64,000 bases of DNA, from the NCBI RefSeq assembly GCF_018437505.1, contig NZ_CP072467.1, positions 248,001 to 312,000 on the forward strand. Direction: 5' to 3'. The notes below the pieces were generated by a model, which saw only the letters and a program-made list of their open reading frames with translations, was not told the origin of the DNA and made no database searches. Numbering within the stretch: position 1 is the first letter of the stretch; each line of letters opens with the position of its first letter. This DNA comes from Spiractinospora alimapuensis (GTDB lineage: Bacteria > Actinomycetota > Actinomycetes > Streptosporangiales > Streptosporangiaceae). Shown here piece after piece: positions 1 through 7,607 of this stretch. The position numbers and the translations under genes are program-made.

Positions 1-37
1 GACCGCGCCGAGGACCGAAACCGTTAAGGAGACCGCA

Positions 38-961
38 ATGTCGTCAACGACGCCTGGGACGGCCCCCGCATCCCAGGACGCCCCCACCGTGTCCGGGGAC
101 GCCGGGGCGCACCGGCTCGCGGTGCTGGGGGCCGGCACGATGGGGACCGGGATCGCCACCCTCGCCGTGGGCCACGGTGTCCCCGTCGTCCTCGTGGACG
201 TCGACGCCGAGACGGTGCGCCACGCGGAGACGAAGGTGCGCCATCAGTCGCGCATGGCGCAGTTGATGGGGTCGCTGCCCACCGACCGGGAGCCGGGAGA
301 GCTGACGACCGCCACCGCGGTCGACGCCGTCAAGGAGGCGACGGTGGTGGTGGAGGCGGTCACCGAGACCAACGAGGCCAAGGCGGCCGCGCTCGGCGGG
401 GCTTCGGCCGCGGTCGCCCCGGGAACGGTGCTCGTCACCAACACCTCGGGTCTTCCGCTCAGCGAGCTCGCCGCCCACGTCGCCCGGCCGGCGGAGCTGC
501 TGGGCACCCACTTCATGAACCCGCCCTACCTCATCCGCACGGTCGAGGTGGTCCGTGGGGACCAGACGGGACAGGCGGCGATGGACACCCTGCGTGGGTT
601 CCTCGACGTGCTGGAGCGCCAACACGTCGTGGTGCGCGACAGCCCCGGCTTCGTCACCAGCCGCCTGCTCCACCCGATGATCAACACCGCGGCGAGGATC
701 GTCGAGTCGGGGACCGCGACCGCCGCCGACGTCGACACCCTCATGCGGGGCTGCCTCGGTCACCCCACCGGGCCGCTGCGGACCGGGGACATGATCGGTC
801 TGGACAACCTCGTCGACTCCCTGTGGGCCCTGCACGCCCGCACCGGCGACGACGCGTGCCGACCCTGCGACCTCCTGCAGGAGATGGTGCGTGACGGCAA
901 GCACGGCAGGAAGTCCGGCCGTGGATTCTACGACTACGCAGAGACGGAGACGCTCGCATGA
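38..961 (+). CDS. fkbK: 3-hydroxyacyl-CoA dehydrogenase family, methoxymalonyl-ACP pathway (FkbK-like)
   Basis: This is an NAD-dependent dehydrogenase of the 3-hydroxybutyryl-CoA dehydrogenase family, 307 residues. The Rossmann motif LGAGTMG lies at residues 30-36 after a non-conserved 25-residue tail. The family signature GTHFMNPP, which carries the catalytic His, and the following TVEVV Glu are present, with the C-terminal helical domain ending GRKSGRGFYDY. The ATG is preceded by AAGGAGA. It overlaps the ACP gene by ATGA, so the two are translationally coupled. In FK520, ansamitocin and related clusters this enzyme oxidises the glyceryl/hydroxymalonyl thioester on the ACP, which is the role inferred here from the complete fkbK-J-I-H-G set. 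Alone it could be taken for a fatty-acid oxidation enzyme. Confidence 0.9.
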   Translation: MSSTTPGTAPASQDAPTVSGDAGAHRLAVLGAGTMGTGIATLAVGHGVPVVLVDVDAETVRHAETKVRHQSRMAQLMGSLPTDREPGELTTATAVDAVKEATVVVEAVTETNEAKAAALGGASAAVAPGTVLVTNTSGLPLSELAAHVARPAELLGTHFMNPPYLIRTVEVVRGDQTGQAAMDTLRGFLDVLERQHVVVRDSPGFVTSRLLHPMINTAARIVESGTATAADVDTLMRGCLGHPTGPLRTGDMIGLDNLVDSLWALHARTGDDACRPCDLLQEMVRDGKHGRKSGRGFYDYAETETLA

Positions 962-1227
962 CCACCAACCCCACCGAGCACGCGACCGACATCGAGTCCG
1001 CGCTGATCACCTTTCTGGAGTCCAAGACACGCGGCTCCTGGGACGCCGACGTCGACCTCTTCAGCCAGGGCGGCCTGTCCTCGATGTTCGCCATGGAGCT
1101 CGTCGTGCACCTCGAGAGCACCTACGGTGTGTCCATCCGGGGCGGCGACCTCAAGCTGGACAACTTCCGCACCGTGCGCACGATGGCGGACCTCGTCCGG
1201 CGCCTGCGGGGCGGGGAGAGTGCGTGA
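958..1227 (+). CDS. fkbJ: Discrete acyl carrier protein for methoxymalonyl extender unit (FkbJ-like)
   Basis: An 89-residue free-standing acyl carrier protein. The phosphopantetheine attachment motif is GGLSSM. Aligned on the following MEL, the modified serine is Ser42. Gene neighbours on both sides belong to the glycerate-derived extender pathway, so the ACP most likely carries glyceryl, then hydroxymalonyl and methoxymalonyl units for transfer to a modular synthase. Its start overlaps the fkbK stop (ATGA), and its TGA overlaps the GTG of the next gene. It requires an Sfp-type transferase. One is encoded near 20 kb, although a link between the two is only inference. Confidence 0.92.
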   Translation: MTTNPTEHATDIESALITFLESKTRGSWDADVDLFSQGGLSSMFAMELVVHLESTYGVSIRGGDLKLDNFRTVRTMADLVRRLRGGESA

Positions 1228-2345
1228 ACCCGCCCACCACCGAGCCCTCCGTCCTCGCAGGCCTCACCTCCGTCGTCACGGCGGCGGTGGGTGACGACGC
1301 GGCCGACTGGGATCGCGACGGCCGCGTCCCGGTGGAGGTCCTCCGTGAGCTCGCCGGGAAGGGGCTGCTGTGCCCCGAGGTTCCCACCGACCAGGGGGGC
1401 CTCGGCCTCACCAGCCGGGACGCGGGCGAACTCACGGCACACACCGGCGCTCTGTGCAGCTCCCTGCGCAGCGTCATGACGTCGCAGTCCATGGCCGCCG
1501 GAACCCTCATGCGGCTGGGGGACACACGGGTCCGGTCGGAGTACCTTCCCCGCCTCACGCGGGGCGAGCTCGCGGGCGTGGCTTTCAGCGAGCCCGACGC
1601 CGGCAGTGACCTCTCGGCCATGGCCACCGAGATCCGCACGGACGGCACGTCCTATGTGGTCGACGGTGAGAAGAAGTGGGTGACGGCCGCCACTTACGCG
1701 GATCTGGTCGTCGTGGTCGGCCGCCACGACGGTGGGGCGGCGGCCGTCGTCGTCCCCACCGACACCCCCGGAGTGACCGTGACCCCGGTCGAGTCACCGC
1801 TGGGGTGCCGCGCCGCTGGCCACGCCACGGTCCGGCTCGACGGGGCGAGGGTCCCGGCGTCGGCGATGATCGCCGGTGGTCTTCCGTTGGCCCTCCTGGT
1901 GACGGCCGCCCTCACCTCCGGGCGCATGTCGGTGGCGTGGGGGTGTGTCGGGATCCTTCGGTCCTGCCTGCGCGAGGCGGCCGCCCACGCGACCGGCCGG
2001 AGCCAGTTCGGATCCGCGCTCGCCGACCACCAGCTCGTGGGGGCGCGTCTCGCGGACCTCTACACATCCGAACAGATCGCGACCCGGATGTGTGAGCACG
2101 CGAGCACGTCCTGGGACGAGGGATCCCCCGACGCGGTGACCGCCACGGTCCTCGCCAAGCACGTCGCCGCGACCAAGGCCGCGGCGGGAGCCGCCTCCGC
2201 GGTCCAGGTCCTGGCCTCGGCCGGGGCACACGACGGCCATCCCGTCGCACGGGCCTACCGCGACGCCAAGCTGATGGAGATCATCGAGGGCAGCAGCGAG
2301 ATCTGTCAGCTCATGCTCGCGACCAAGGCCCGCGAGGCCCGGTAG
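1224..2345 (+). CDS. fkbI: Acyl-CoA/ACP dehydrogenase, methoxymalonyl-ACP pathway (FkbI-like)
   Basis: A flavin acyl-CoA dehydrogenase of 373 residues. The GTG start at 1224 was chosen because it overlaps the ACP stop as GTGA and follows a GGGGAGAG ribosome site; a longer reading from 891 runs through fkbK and the ACP gene and is an artefact. Visible family features are the FAD/substrate segment AFSEPDAGSDLSA, the middle beta-domain and the C-terminal segment IIEGSSEI, whose first Glu aligns with the catalytic base of the family. In methoxymalonyl-ACP clusters this enzyme acts with FkbK in oxidising the C3 unit on the carrier protein to the malonyl level. The product is cytosolic and soluble. 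Confidence 0.9.
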   Translation: MNPPTTEPSVLAGLTSVVTAAVGDDAADWDRDGRVPVEVLRELAGKGLLCPEVPTDQGGLGLTSRDAGELTAHTGALCSSLRSVMTSQSMAAGTLMRLGDTRVRSEYLPRLTRGELAGVAFSEPDAGSDLSAMATEIRTDGTSYVVDGEKKWVTAATYADLVVVVGRHDGGAAAVVVPTDTPGVTVTPVESPLGCRAAGHATVRLDGARVPASAMIAGGLPLALLVTAALTSGRMSVAWGCVGILRSCLREAAAHATGRSQFGSALADHQLVGARLADLYTSEQIATRMCEHASTSWDEGSPDAVTATVLAKHVAATKAAAGAASAVQVLASAGAHDGHPVARAYRDAKLMEIIEGSSEICQLMLATKAREAR

Positions 2346-2415
2346 GCCTCCGCTCCACACCCGCGAACCACGACCCACGACCCAACGGACAGCCACGAGA
2401 AAGGGCAAGGCTTCG

Positions 2416-3513
2416 ATGGAGGAGAAGGCGCCCGAACGGGCCGACACCGTCAAGTGCCTGGTGTGGGACCTGGACAACACGCTGTGGAAGGGAACTCTCC
2501 TGGAGGACGGCGAGACGTGGGTCTCCGAGGAGATCCGGAGCGTCGTCAAGGAACTCGACCGGAGGGGTGTCCTCCAGGCCGTCGCCAGCAAGAACGACCA
2601 CGAGCCGGCGTGGGACCGGTTGGAGGAGCTGGGGCTGGCCGAGTACTTCGTGCTGCCTCACATCGGGTGGGGGCCCAAGTCCACCTCGGTCAAGGAGATC
2701 GCCGACTCCCTCAACTTCGCGCTGGGAACGATCGCCTTCATCGACGACCAGCCGGCGGAACGGGCCGAGGTGGAGTACCACCACGCCGAGGTCCGTACCT
2801 ACACCGCGGACCAGGCCACGTCACTGGTCGACCTGCCGGAGTTCACCCCACCGCGCGTCACCGTCGACGCCACCCGCCGGCGCGCGATGTACCAGGCGTC
2901 CTTCCAGAGGGAGGCCGCCCGCACGGACCACAGTGGGCCCGACGAGGACTTCCTGCGCTCGCTGGAACTGGTGATGGACATCCAACGGGCCGGCGACGAG
3001 GAGCTGTCCCGGGTCGAGGAACTCACCGCGCGCACCAGCCAGATGAACGCCACCGGCGTGCACTACTCCGACGCCGACCTGCGCGCACTCGTCGACGACC
3101 CCCGGCACGAGGTACTCGTCACCACGATGGCCGACCGGTTCGGTCCGCACGGCGCCGTGGGTGTGGTGCTGTTCGAGCGGCACGTTGACGTCTGGCACCT
3201 CAAGCTGCTGGCGACGTCCTGCAGGGTCGTCTCCTTCGGCGCGGGCGCGGCGTTGCTCAACTGGCTGGTGGACTCCGCGGCGCGCGCCGGTGTCCACATC
3301 GTGGCTGACTTCCGACCCACCGACCGTAACCGCATGATGGAGATCGCCTACCGCTTCGCCGGGTTCACCGACGACGACTGCGCGTGCCGGTCAACGGTGC
3401 CGTGGGCGGAGCTGGAGGAGGGGGACCCCCTCCAGCGTCTGCACATCGTGTCCGAGCGGCGCGACGCTCCGACGACCCTACGGCTGACCGCGCTCGACCT
3501 CGCCGAGGGGTGA
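2416..3513 (+). CDS. fkbH: FkbH-type HAD phosphatase/glyceryltransferase
   Basis: This 365-residue protein is diagnostic for the pathway. The HAD motif WDLDNTLWKG places the catalytic aspartates at Asp18 and Asp20, and VASKNDH is the second HAD motif. The C-terminal half contains the acyltransferase-like region with the conserved Cys269 in LATSCRV, the residue expected to hold the glyceryl thioester. Family knowledge: FkbH proteins take 1,3-bisphosphoglycerate, remove phosphate and load glycerate on the ACP. It begins 70 bases after fkbI, with CAAGG before the ATG, and is probably in the same operon. Its stop lies three bases from the convergent fkbG stop. Confidence 0.93.
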   Translation: MEEKAPERADTVKCLVWDLDNTLWKGTLLEDGETWVSEEIRSVVKELDRRGVLQAVASKNDHEPAWDRLEELGLAEYFVLPHIGWGPKSTSVKEIADSLNFALGTIAFIDDQPAERAEVEYHHAEVRTYTADQATSLVDLPEFTPPRVTVDATRRRAMYQASFQREAARTDHSGPDEDFLRSLELVMDIQRAGDEELSRVEELTARTSQMNATGVHYSDADLRALVDDPRHEVLVTTMADRFGPHGAVGVVLFERHVDVWHLKLLATSCRVVSFGAGAALLNWLVDSAARAGVHIVADFRPTDRNRMMEIAYRFAGFTDDDCACRSTVPWAELEEGDPLQRLHIVSERRDAPTTLRLTALDLAEG

Positions 3514-3516
3514 GAC

Positions 3517-4182
3517 TCAGGGCCGCTTACGTGCGAGGGTGATCCCGTCGGCCATCACCAGGAGGGACAGGTCGACCCGCGCGTCGTCGCGCAGCGCCGC
3601 GTTGAGGTCCCGGATCGCGACAGTGTCGGGGTCGTCGACGGATTCGTCGGCGACCCGACCGAAGAACAACGTGTTGTCGATCACGATCAGGGCGCCGGGT
3701 CGGGTCAGTGTCAACGCGTGCTCGTAGTAATTCCCGTAATTCGTCTTGTCGGCGTCGATGAAAACGAGGTCGAAGCTTTCCGGTCCGAACTCCTCGGCGA
3801 GTTCGCCGAGTGTTTTCGCCGCCTCGCCGATGCGTTGGTCAATCCGGTCGCTGACACCAGCGCGCGCCCAGTAGGGGGCCCCGACCTCCGGCCATCGTTG
3901 GGTGATATCGCAGGTCACCAGGATTCCGTCGTCGGGTAGTGCCCGGGCCATGCACAGCGTGCTGTAGCCGGTGAACGTTCCGACCTCCAACACGCGTCGT
4001 GCCCCGGTGAGTCGGACGAGGAATTCCAACAACTGTCCCTCCTCCGCCATTACCTGCATCACCGTACCGCCGGGTAGCGCCATTGTCTCCTCGCGCAGTT
4101 CCCGAAGAATTCCGTCCTCGCGGAGGGAGATGTTGCGGACATATTCGAGGAGGCGCGGATGCGCGTCGATCTGATCGGCCAT
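3517..4182 (-). CDS. fkbG: SAM-dependent O-methyltransferase, caffeoyl-CoA OMT family (FkbG-like)
   Basis: A cation-dependent O-methyltransferase of 221 residues. The SAM motif [12 protein letters not shown] and the metal/acceptor motif FIDADKTNY are intact. Members of this family in fkb/asm-type clusters methylate the hydroxyl of hydroxymalonyl-ACP to give methoxymalonyl-ACP, and that role is inferred from position. Unlike the usual co-directional arrangement, this gene points towards fkbH, tail to tail, and lies downstream of a MetF-like gene on the same strand. No purine-rich ribosome site precedes the ATG; instead a dyad occupies that position. The 5' end and leader are noticeably less GC-rich than the surroundings. 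Confidence 0.88.
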   Translation of the reverse strand: MADQIDAHPRLLEYVRNISLREDGILRELREETMALPGGTVMQVMAEEGQLLEFLVRLTGARRVLEVGTFTGYSTLCMARALPDDGILVTCDITQRWPEVGAPYWARAGVSDRIDQRIGEAAKTLGELAEEFGPESFDLVFIDADKTNYGNYYEHALTLTRPGALIVIDNTLFFGRVADESVDDPDTVAIRDLNAALRDDARVDLSLLVMADGITLARKRP

Positions 4183-4186
4183 ACTC

Positions 4187-4221
4187 GAAATCTATTCGAT
4201 TTCCGCCGCAATTCGCAATTG
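4187..4221 (-). promoter_or_regulatory. Two small dyads directly upstream of fkbG
   Basis: GAAATC-TATTC-GATTTC (4187-4203) starts four bases in front of the fkbG ATG, and CAATT-CGC-AATTG (4209-4221) follows. They sit in an AT-richer island between the MetF-like gene stop and fkbG and occupy the place where a ribosome site should be. They could be an operator or a hairpin that limits fkbG translation. No regulator is assigned. Confidence 0.4.
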
Positions 4222-4244
4222 TGGGGGGTCGGTGGTCCCCGGGG

Positions 4245-5069
4245 TCAGGGCAGGGCCCCCGCGTGCTCCCGTGCCCACCGCGCGGTGCGTTCGATCTGGT
4301 TGAAGGTGTACAGGTGCAGGCCCACGATGGGGGTGTCCGGCAGGCGCGCGAGCCGACGGACCAGGGGGGTGGGGGAGTACCCTCCAGGGCGCAGGAGGCG
4401 CGCCAGGGACATGCTCTGCTTGCGGAGGAACCGCGCCGAGTCCCCGACGCCGATACGCACCGTCATCAGGGCCAGTCTGCGCCGCTGCACCAGGCCGGGG
4501 ATACCGACCCGCATCGGCAGGCGCACGCCGTGGTGCCGGGCCGTCCCGGCCCATGCCGCGATGGTCTCGGCGCTGAAGCACATCTGTGTCACCACGTAGG
4601 TGGCGTCCCGCTGTTTCTCCACCAGCGCCCGCCACAGCGTCGCGTCGTCGATGGTCGGATGCCCCTCTGGGTAGGCGGGGACTCCGATGTCGGTGAAGGG
4701 ATGGCCCAGCGTGCGCAGTGCGGCGAGCAGTTCGACGCCGCTCTCGTAGGGGCCCGCCCACATGGGGTTGTCGCCACCCACGACGAAGACGTCGCGAACA
4801 CCGACGTGGTCCAGCCGCTCCACGATCCGCAGCAGTCGCTCCTCGTCGTCCATCGCCCGCGCCGCGAGGTGCGGGACCACCGAGTACCCGTCGGCGGTGA
4901 GGGCCTCGGTGAGCTCGACCGTGGCCTCCATGCCCCGGGAGGGGGAGGACGTCACCGTGACGAAGGTGCCGGGCTCCAGGTTGTCCCGTACCACCTGGCG
5001 CACCCATGGCAGGGGAAGGACCTCATAGTGCGGCCGTTCCAGCCACTGTCCCACCAGTCCGCGCGGCAT
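4245..5069 (-). CDS. Methylenetetrahydrofolate reductase family protein (MetF-like)
   Basis: This 274-residue TIM-barrel flavoprotein resembles MTHFR: VTSSPSRGMEATVEL, PHLAARAM, VFVVGGDNP, a Gln-Met-Cys-Phe-Ser stretch (TQMCFSAE) and GIPGLVQ are typical blocks. MetF reduces methylene-THF to methyl-THF, the methyl donor for methionine and so for SAM. Next to two methyltransferase genes it may boost one-carbon supply for secondary metabolism, which is an inference. It is shorter and more divergent than housekeeping MetF, so a related folate-dependent activity is possible. The ATG at 5069 is favoured over the GTG at 5075 because the GGGG ribosome site is better spaced. The gene lies in one direction with fkbG, 62 bases upstream of it. 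Confidence 0.75.
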   Translation of the reverse strand: MPRGLVGQWLERPHYEVLPLPWVRQVVRDNLEPGTFVTVTSSPSRGMEATVELTEALTADGYSVVPHLAARAMDDEERLLRIVERLDHVGVRDVFVVGGDNPMWAGPYESGVELLAALRTLGHPFTDIGVPAYPEGHPTIDDATLWRALVEKQRDATYVVTQMCFSAETIAAWAGTARHHGVRLPMRVGIPGLVQRRRLALMTVRIGVGDSARFLRKQSMSLARLLRPGGYSPTPLVRRLARLPDTPIVGLHLYTFNQIERTARWAREHAGALP

Positions 5070-5123
5070 GACCACCCGCCCCTGTGACGCTCGACTGCGC
5101 CCAGGGTAGGGGGCCGGTCACGA

Positions 5124-5933
5124 TCAGTGGTGCTCCGCCACTCCTGCGCCGGCGTTTCCCGGTTTGGTGACCCGGATCTTGCTCTGCCGGTGCGGACGTT
5201 CCTCCCAGTCCTCCCGGAACTCAGGCCGGAACCCGTGCTTCTCCGCCATGGTCAGCAGGTGTTCGGTCCGGTAGTAGTAGTCCTCCCGCAGGACCTGGTA
5301 CTCAGCCCCGGTGGTGCGGTTGAAGGTGAAGTCGAAGAACCCGCCGGGAGTGAGCACCCGGCCGATGTGGGCGAGGCATTCCTCGATCACGGCGGGCGGG
5401 CAGTGGGAGAAGACGCTGTGCGCGTGCGCCACCGCGAAGTGTTCGTCGGGCAGGAAGTCCAGCCGCAGGTCGGCGACCATGGTGAGGTGCGGCAGCTTCT
5501 CCTGCAGACCCTTGCGCACGAGGGTGCGCTGGGCGTGGACCAGGATGTCGGGTGAGATGTCCACGCCGTAGTAGTGGCCGGGTTCGAGGTGGTCGATGAA
5601 CCGCCATCCGGCGCGCAGGTTGCCGCAGCCGATCTCCAACATCCGGTGCGTGGGCTTGAGGCCGTGCTCGACGAGGTAGTCGAACTGCATCTGCCCCAAC
5701 GCGTTCCAGCGTTCCTCGTTGGCGCTGCCCACGGCCTTGTTCGCGTTCCGCGCGCTGTCGTCGGCCATGACCGCTCGGTAGTACCCCACGTGGTCCCGGT
5801 GACGCACGTTGAGTACGGCGTCGCGCGCGGCGCGGCGCAGGTAGGTGAGGCCCCGCTGCGGGTGCCGGACCGCGCGCGACGCCCGTCCGAGCAGGCCACG
5901 CTTGCGCCGATCCGTCTCGTGACGTTCGCTCAT
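5124..5933 (-). CDS. Class I SAM-dependent methyltransferase
   Basis: A 269-residue protein. The N-terminal 75 residues are basic and helical. The Rossmann methyltransferase fold then follows, with motif I MLEIGCGNLRAGW, the acidic end of beta-2 in YYGVDIS, and the post-motif region LTPGGFFDFTF. The acceptor is not recognisable. Location upstream of the MetF-like gene (48 bases apart) and fkbG on the same strand suggests one transcription unit with them and possibly a tailoring role in the adjacent cluster. The ribosome site before the ATG is weak. Glycosyl- or polyketide O-methylation is only a guess from context. Confidence 0.75.
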   Translation of the reverse strand: MSERHETDRRKRGLLGRASRAVRHPQRGLTYLRRAARDAVLNVRHRDHVGYYRAVMADDSARNANKAVGSANEERWNALGQMQFDYLVEHGLKPTHRMLEIGCGNLRAGWRFIDHLEPGHYYGVDISPDILVHAQRTLVRKGLQEKLPHLTMVADLRLDFLPDEHFAVAHAHSVFSHCPPAVIEECLAHIGRVLTPGGFFDFTFNRTTGAEYQVLREDYYYRTEHLLTMAEKHGFRPEFREDWEERPHRQSKIRVTKPGNAGAGVAEHH

Positions 5934-6030
5934 CGCGCCATCGTAGCGTCCAGCCAGCGAAAATCGACAGACAGTGACGAGTGTTCGTCGGGCGCTGGCC
6001 GAAGGCGGTCACGTTCCCACGGGACAGGGC

Positions 6031-6513
6031 TCACCCCGCCGCGTCGTATGCCCGCTGGAGTGCGGCGATGTCCAGTTTCTTCATCGACAGCATCGCTTCC
6101 GTGACCCGGGCGGCCCGGTCCGGGTCCGGATCGCTGACCATCTCGATCAGCACCGTGGGGACCACCTGCCACGAAACGCCGTATCTGTCGGTGACCCACC
6201 CGCATTGGAGTTCCGCGCCGCCCTCGAGCAGGCGCGCGTAGTAGTAGTCGACCTCTTCTTGGGAGTGGCAGTCCACCTGGAACGAGATCGCCGGGGTGAA
6301 GGTGAACTCGGGGCCCCCGTTGAGGCCGACGAACCGTTGTCCGTTCAGCTCGAACTCCACGGTGAGGATCTCGCCGGCGGGTGCGGGCCCGGCGGCTGTG
6401 GTGTGGGTGATCCGACCGAGGCTGGAGTCCTCGAATATCGAGACGTAGTACTGTGCCGCGTCCAGGGCCTGTCCGTCGAACCACAGGCAGGTCGTGAATC
6501 CGTTCTCACTCAT
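6031..6513 (-). CDS. VOC family protein, PhnB / 3-demethylubiquinone methyltransferase-like
   Basis: A 160-residue protein with two beta-alpha-beta-beta-beta modules of the vicinal-oxygen-chelate fold, PhnB-like branch. Recognisable blocks are LWFDGQALDAAQYY near the start, LTVEFELNGQRFVGLNGGP in the first half and the RYGVSWQVVP signature in the second. Members of this branch are mostly of unknown substrate, despite the ubiquinone name. The ATG follows AAAGGAG with ideal spacing. Transcribed divergently from the ABC exporter operon, it shares with it a 185-base region that contains a triple direct repeat and a long palindrome, so the two units may be co-regulated. Confidence 0.85.
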   Translation of the reverse strand: MSENGFTTCLWFDGQALDAAQYYVSIFEDSSLGRITHTTAAGPAPAGEILTVEFELNGQRFVGLNGGPEFTFTPAISFQVDCHSQEEVDYYYARLLEGGAELQCGWVTDRYGVSWQVVPTVLIEMVSDPDPDRAARVTEAMLSMKKLDIAALQRAYDAAG

Positions 6514-6538
6514 GAGGGTTCTCCTTTCGTACGAGTGT

Positions 6539-6574
6539 CTACCCAGGGATGGCTACCCAGAAGCGACTACCCAG
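6539..6574. repeat. Three direct repeats CTACCCAG with 14-bp period
   Basis: CTACCCAG occurs at 6539, 6553 and 6567, exactly 14 bases apart, 26-61 bases upstream of the VOC gene ATG. Regular spacing of an identical octamer suggests a protein-binding array such as a direct-repeat operator. The source of the periodicity is otherwise unexplained. Confidence 0.6.
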
Positions 6575-6605
6575 GAGGGCCGGCGGGTGACCAGGCACCC
6601 ATCGG

Positions 6606-6633
6606 CGCGGGTCAACCGATCGGTTGACCCGCG
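6606..6633. promoter_or_regulatory. 28-bp perfect palindrome, likely operator
   Basis: The half-site CGCGGGTCAACCGA is followed immediately by its exact reverse complement, giving a 28-bp perfect dyad with no spacer. It lies between the divergent VOC gene (start 6513) and the ABC operon (start 6699). TTGACC boxes occur inside both arms and could be -35 elements. The form fits a TetR-type operator. There is no TetR gene beside it. As a hairpin it would lack a loop, so a DNA site is favoured over a terminator. Confidence 0.6.
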
Positions 6634-6698
6634 AATCCACCAGGACGGTGCCCGGACGGGTGATCCGCGCGGCGCCCGACCCAGGGATGCTCGACACC

Positions 6699-7607
6699 AT
6701 GGCGATCATCGACGTGCGGAACCTGCACAAGCGGTACGGGGAGAAAGTGGCCGTCGACGACGTGTCCTTCTCCGTGGAGGAAGGGGAGATCTTCGGGATC
6801 CTCGGCCCCAACGGGGCGGGCAAGACGACCACGGTGGAGTCCCTCGCGGGGCTGCGGACGCCGGACGAGGGCACGATCCGGGTGGACGGGCTCGACCCAC
6901 GCACCGACCGGGGACGGCTACGGCTTCGCCTCGGCGTGCAACTGCAGGAGTCCACGGTCCCCGAACGGCTCACCGTCAGCGAAGTGGTCCGCTTGTACGC
7001 GTCGTTCTACCCCACCCCCGCCGACACCGACGAACTGGTGGACCGGCTGGGCCTGGCCGAGAAACGTGACGCGCAGTACCGGAGGCTGTCCGGCGGACAG
7101 AAGCAGCGACTGTCCATCGCGTTGGCGCTGGTCGGGCGACCCACCATCGCGGTACTGGACGAACTCACCACGGGCCTGGACCCCCAAGCCCGGCGCGACA
7201 CCTGGAGCCTCATCGAGAGCGTGCGCGACACGGGAGTCACCATCGTTCTGGTCACCCACTTCATGGACGAGGCGGAACGGTTGAGCGACCGGTTGGCGGT
7301 GATCGACGGTGGACGCGTGGTCGCCCTCGACACCCCTGTCGGTCTCATCAACCGGGCCACACCGGAGCAGCGGATCCGATTTCGGGGGACCGCCGACGTC
7401 GACGGGCAGGTACTCCGAGACCTGCCCGAGGTGGACACGGTGGAGCGTGAGGGCGGCCAGACCGTGGTGACGGGACGAGGGAACGTCCTTCACGCCGTGA
7501 TCTCGGTGCTCGCGCGGGAACAGGTCGTTGTCCAGGACCTCCGGGTCGAACAGTCGAGCCTGGACGACGCCTTCGTCGCGCTGACCGGAAAGAGGATGGA
7601 CCCATGA
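6699..7607 (+). CDS. ABC exporter ATP-binding subunit (DrrA-type)
   Basis: A 302-residue ATPase with Walker A GPNGAGKTT, Q-loop LQLQES-type segment, signature LSGGQKQR, Walker B IAVLDELTTGLDP and the switch His in LVTHF. A C-terminal extension after residue 220 is typical of the daunorubicin-resistance (DrrA) / ABC-2 branch. It energises the permease encoded next, whose ATG overlaps the stop by four bases. ATG 6699 (MAIIDVRNL) fits the family start; ATG 6687 is an in-frame alternative and longer readings run into the intergenic operator. The substrate is unknown. Export of a drug, lipid or envelope-stress signal is typical where such pairs sit with a NarL-type two-component system. Confidence 0.9.
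   Translation: MAIIDVRNLHKRYGEKVAVDDVSFSVEEGEIFGILGPNGAGKTTTVESLAGLRTPDEGTIRVDGLDPRTDRGRLRLRLGVQLQESTVPERLTVSEVVRLYASFYPTPADTDELVDRLGLAEKRDAQYRRLSGGQKQRLSIALALVGRPTIAVLDELTTGLDPQARRDTWSLIESVRDTGVTIVLVTHFMDEAERLSDRLAVIDGGRVVALDTPVGLINRATPEQRIRFRGTADVDGQVLRDLPEVDTVEREGGQTVVTGRGNVLHAVISVLAREQVVVQDLRVEQSSLDDAFVALTGKRMDP

Noticed and set aside
891-1223. N-terminal extension of the acyl-CoA dehydrogenase from 891
   Set aside because: It overlaps the end of fkbK and the whole ACP gene in another frame; the GTG at 1224 has the ribosome site and the coupling overlap.
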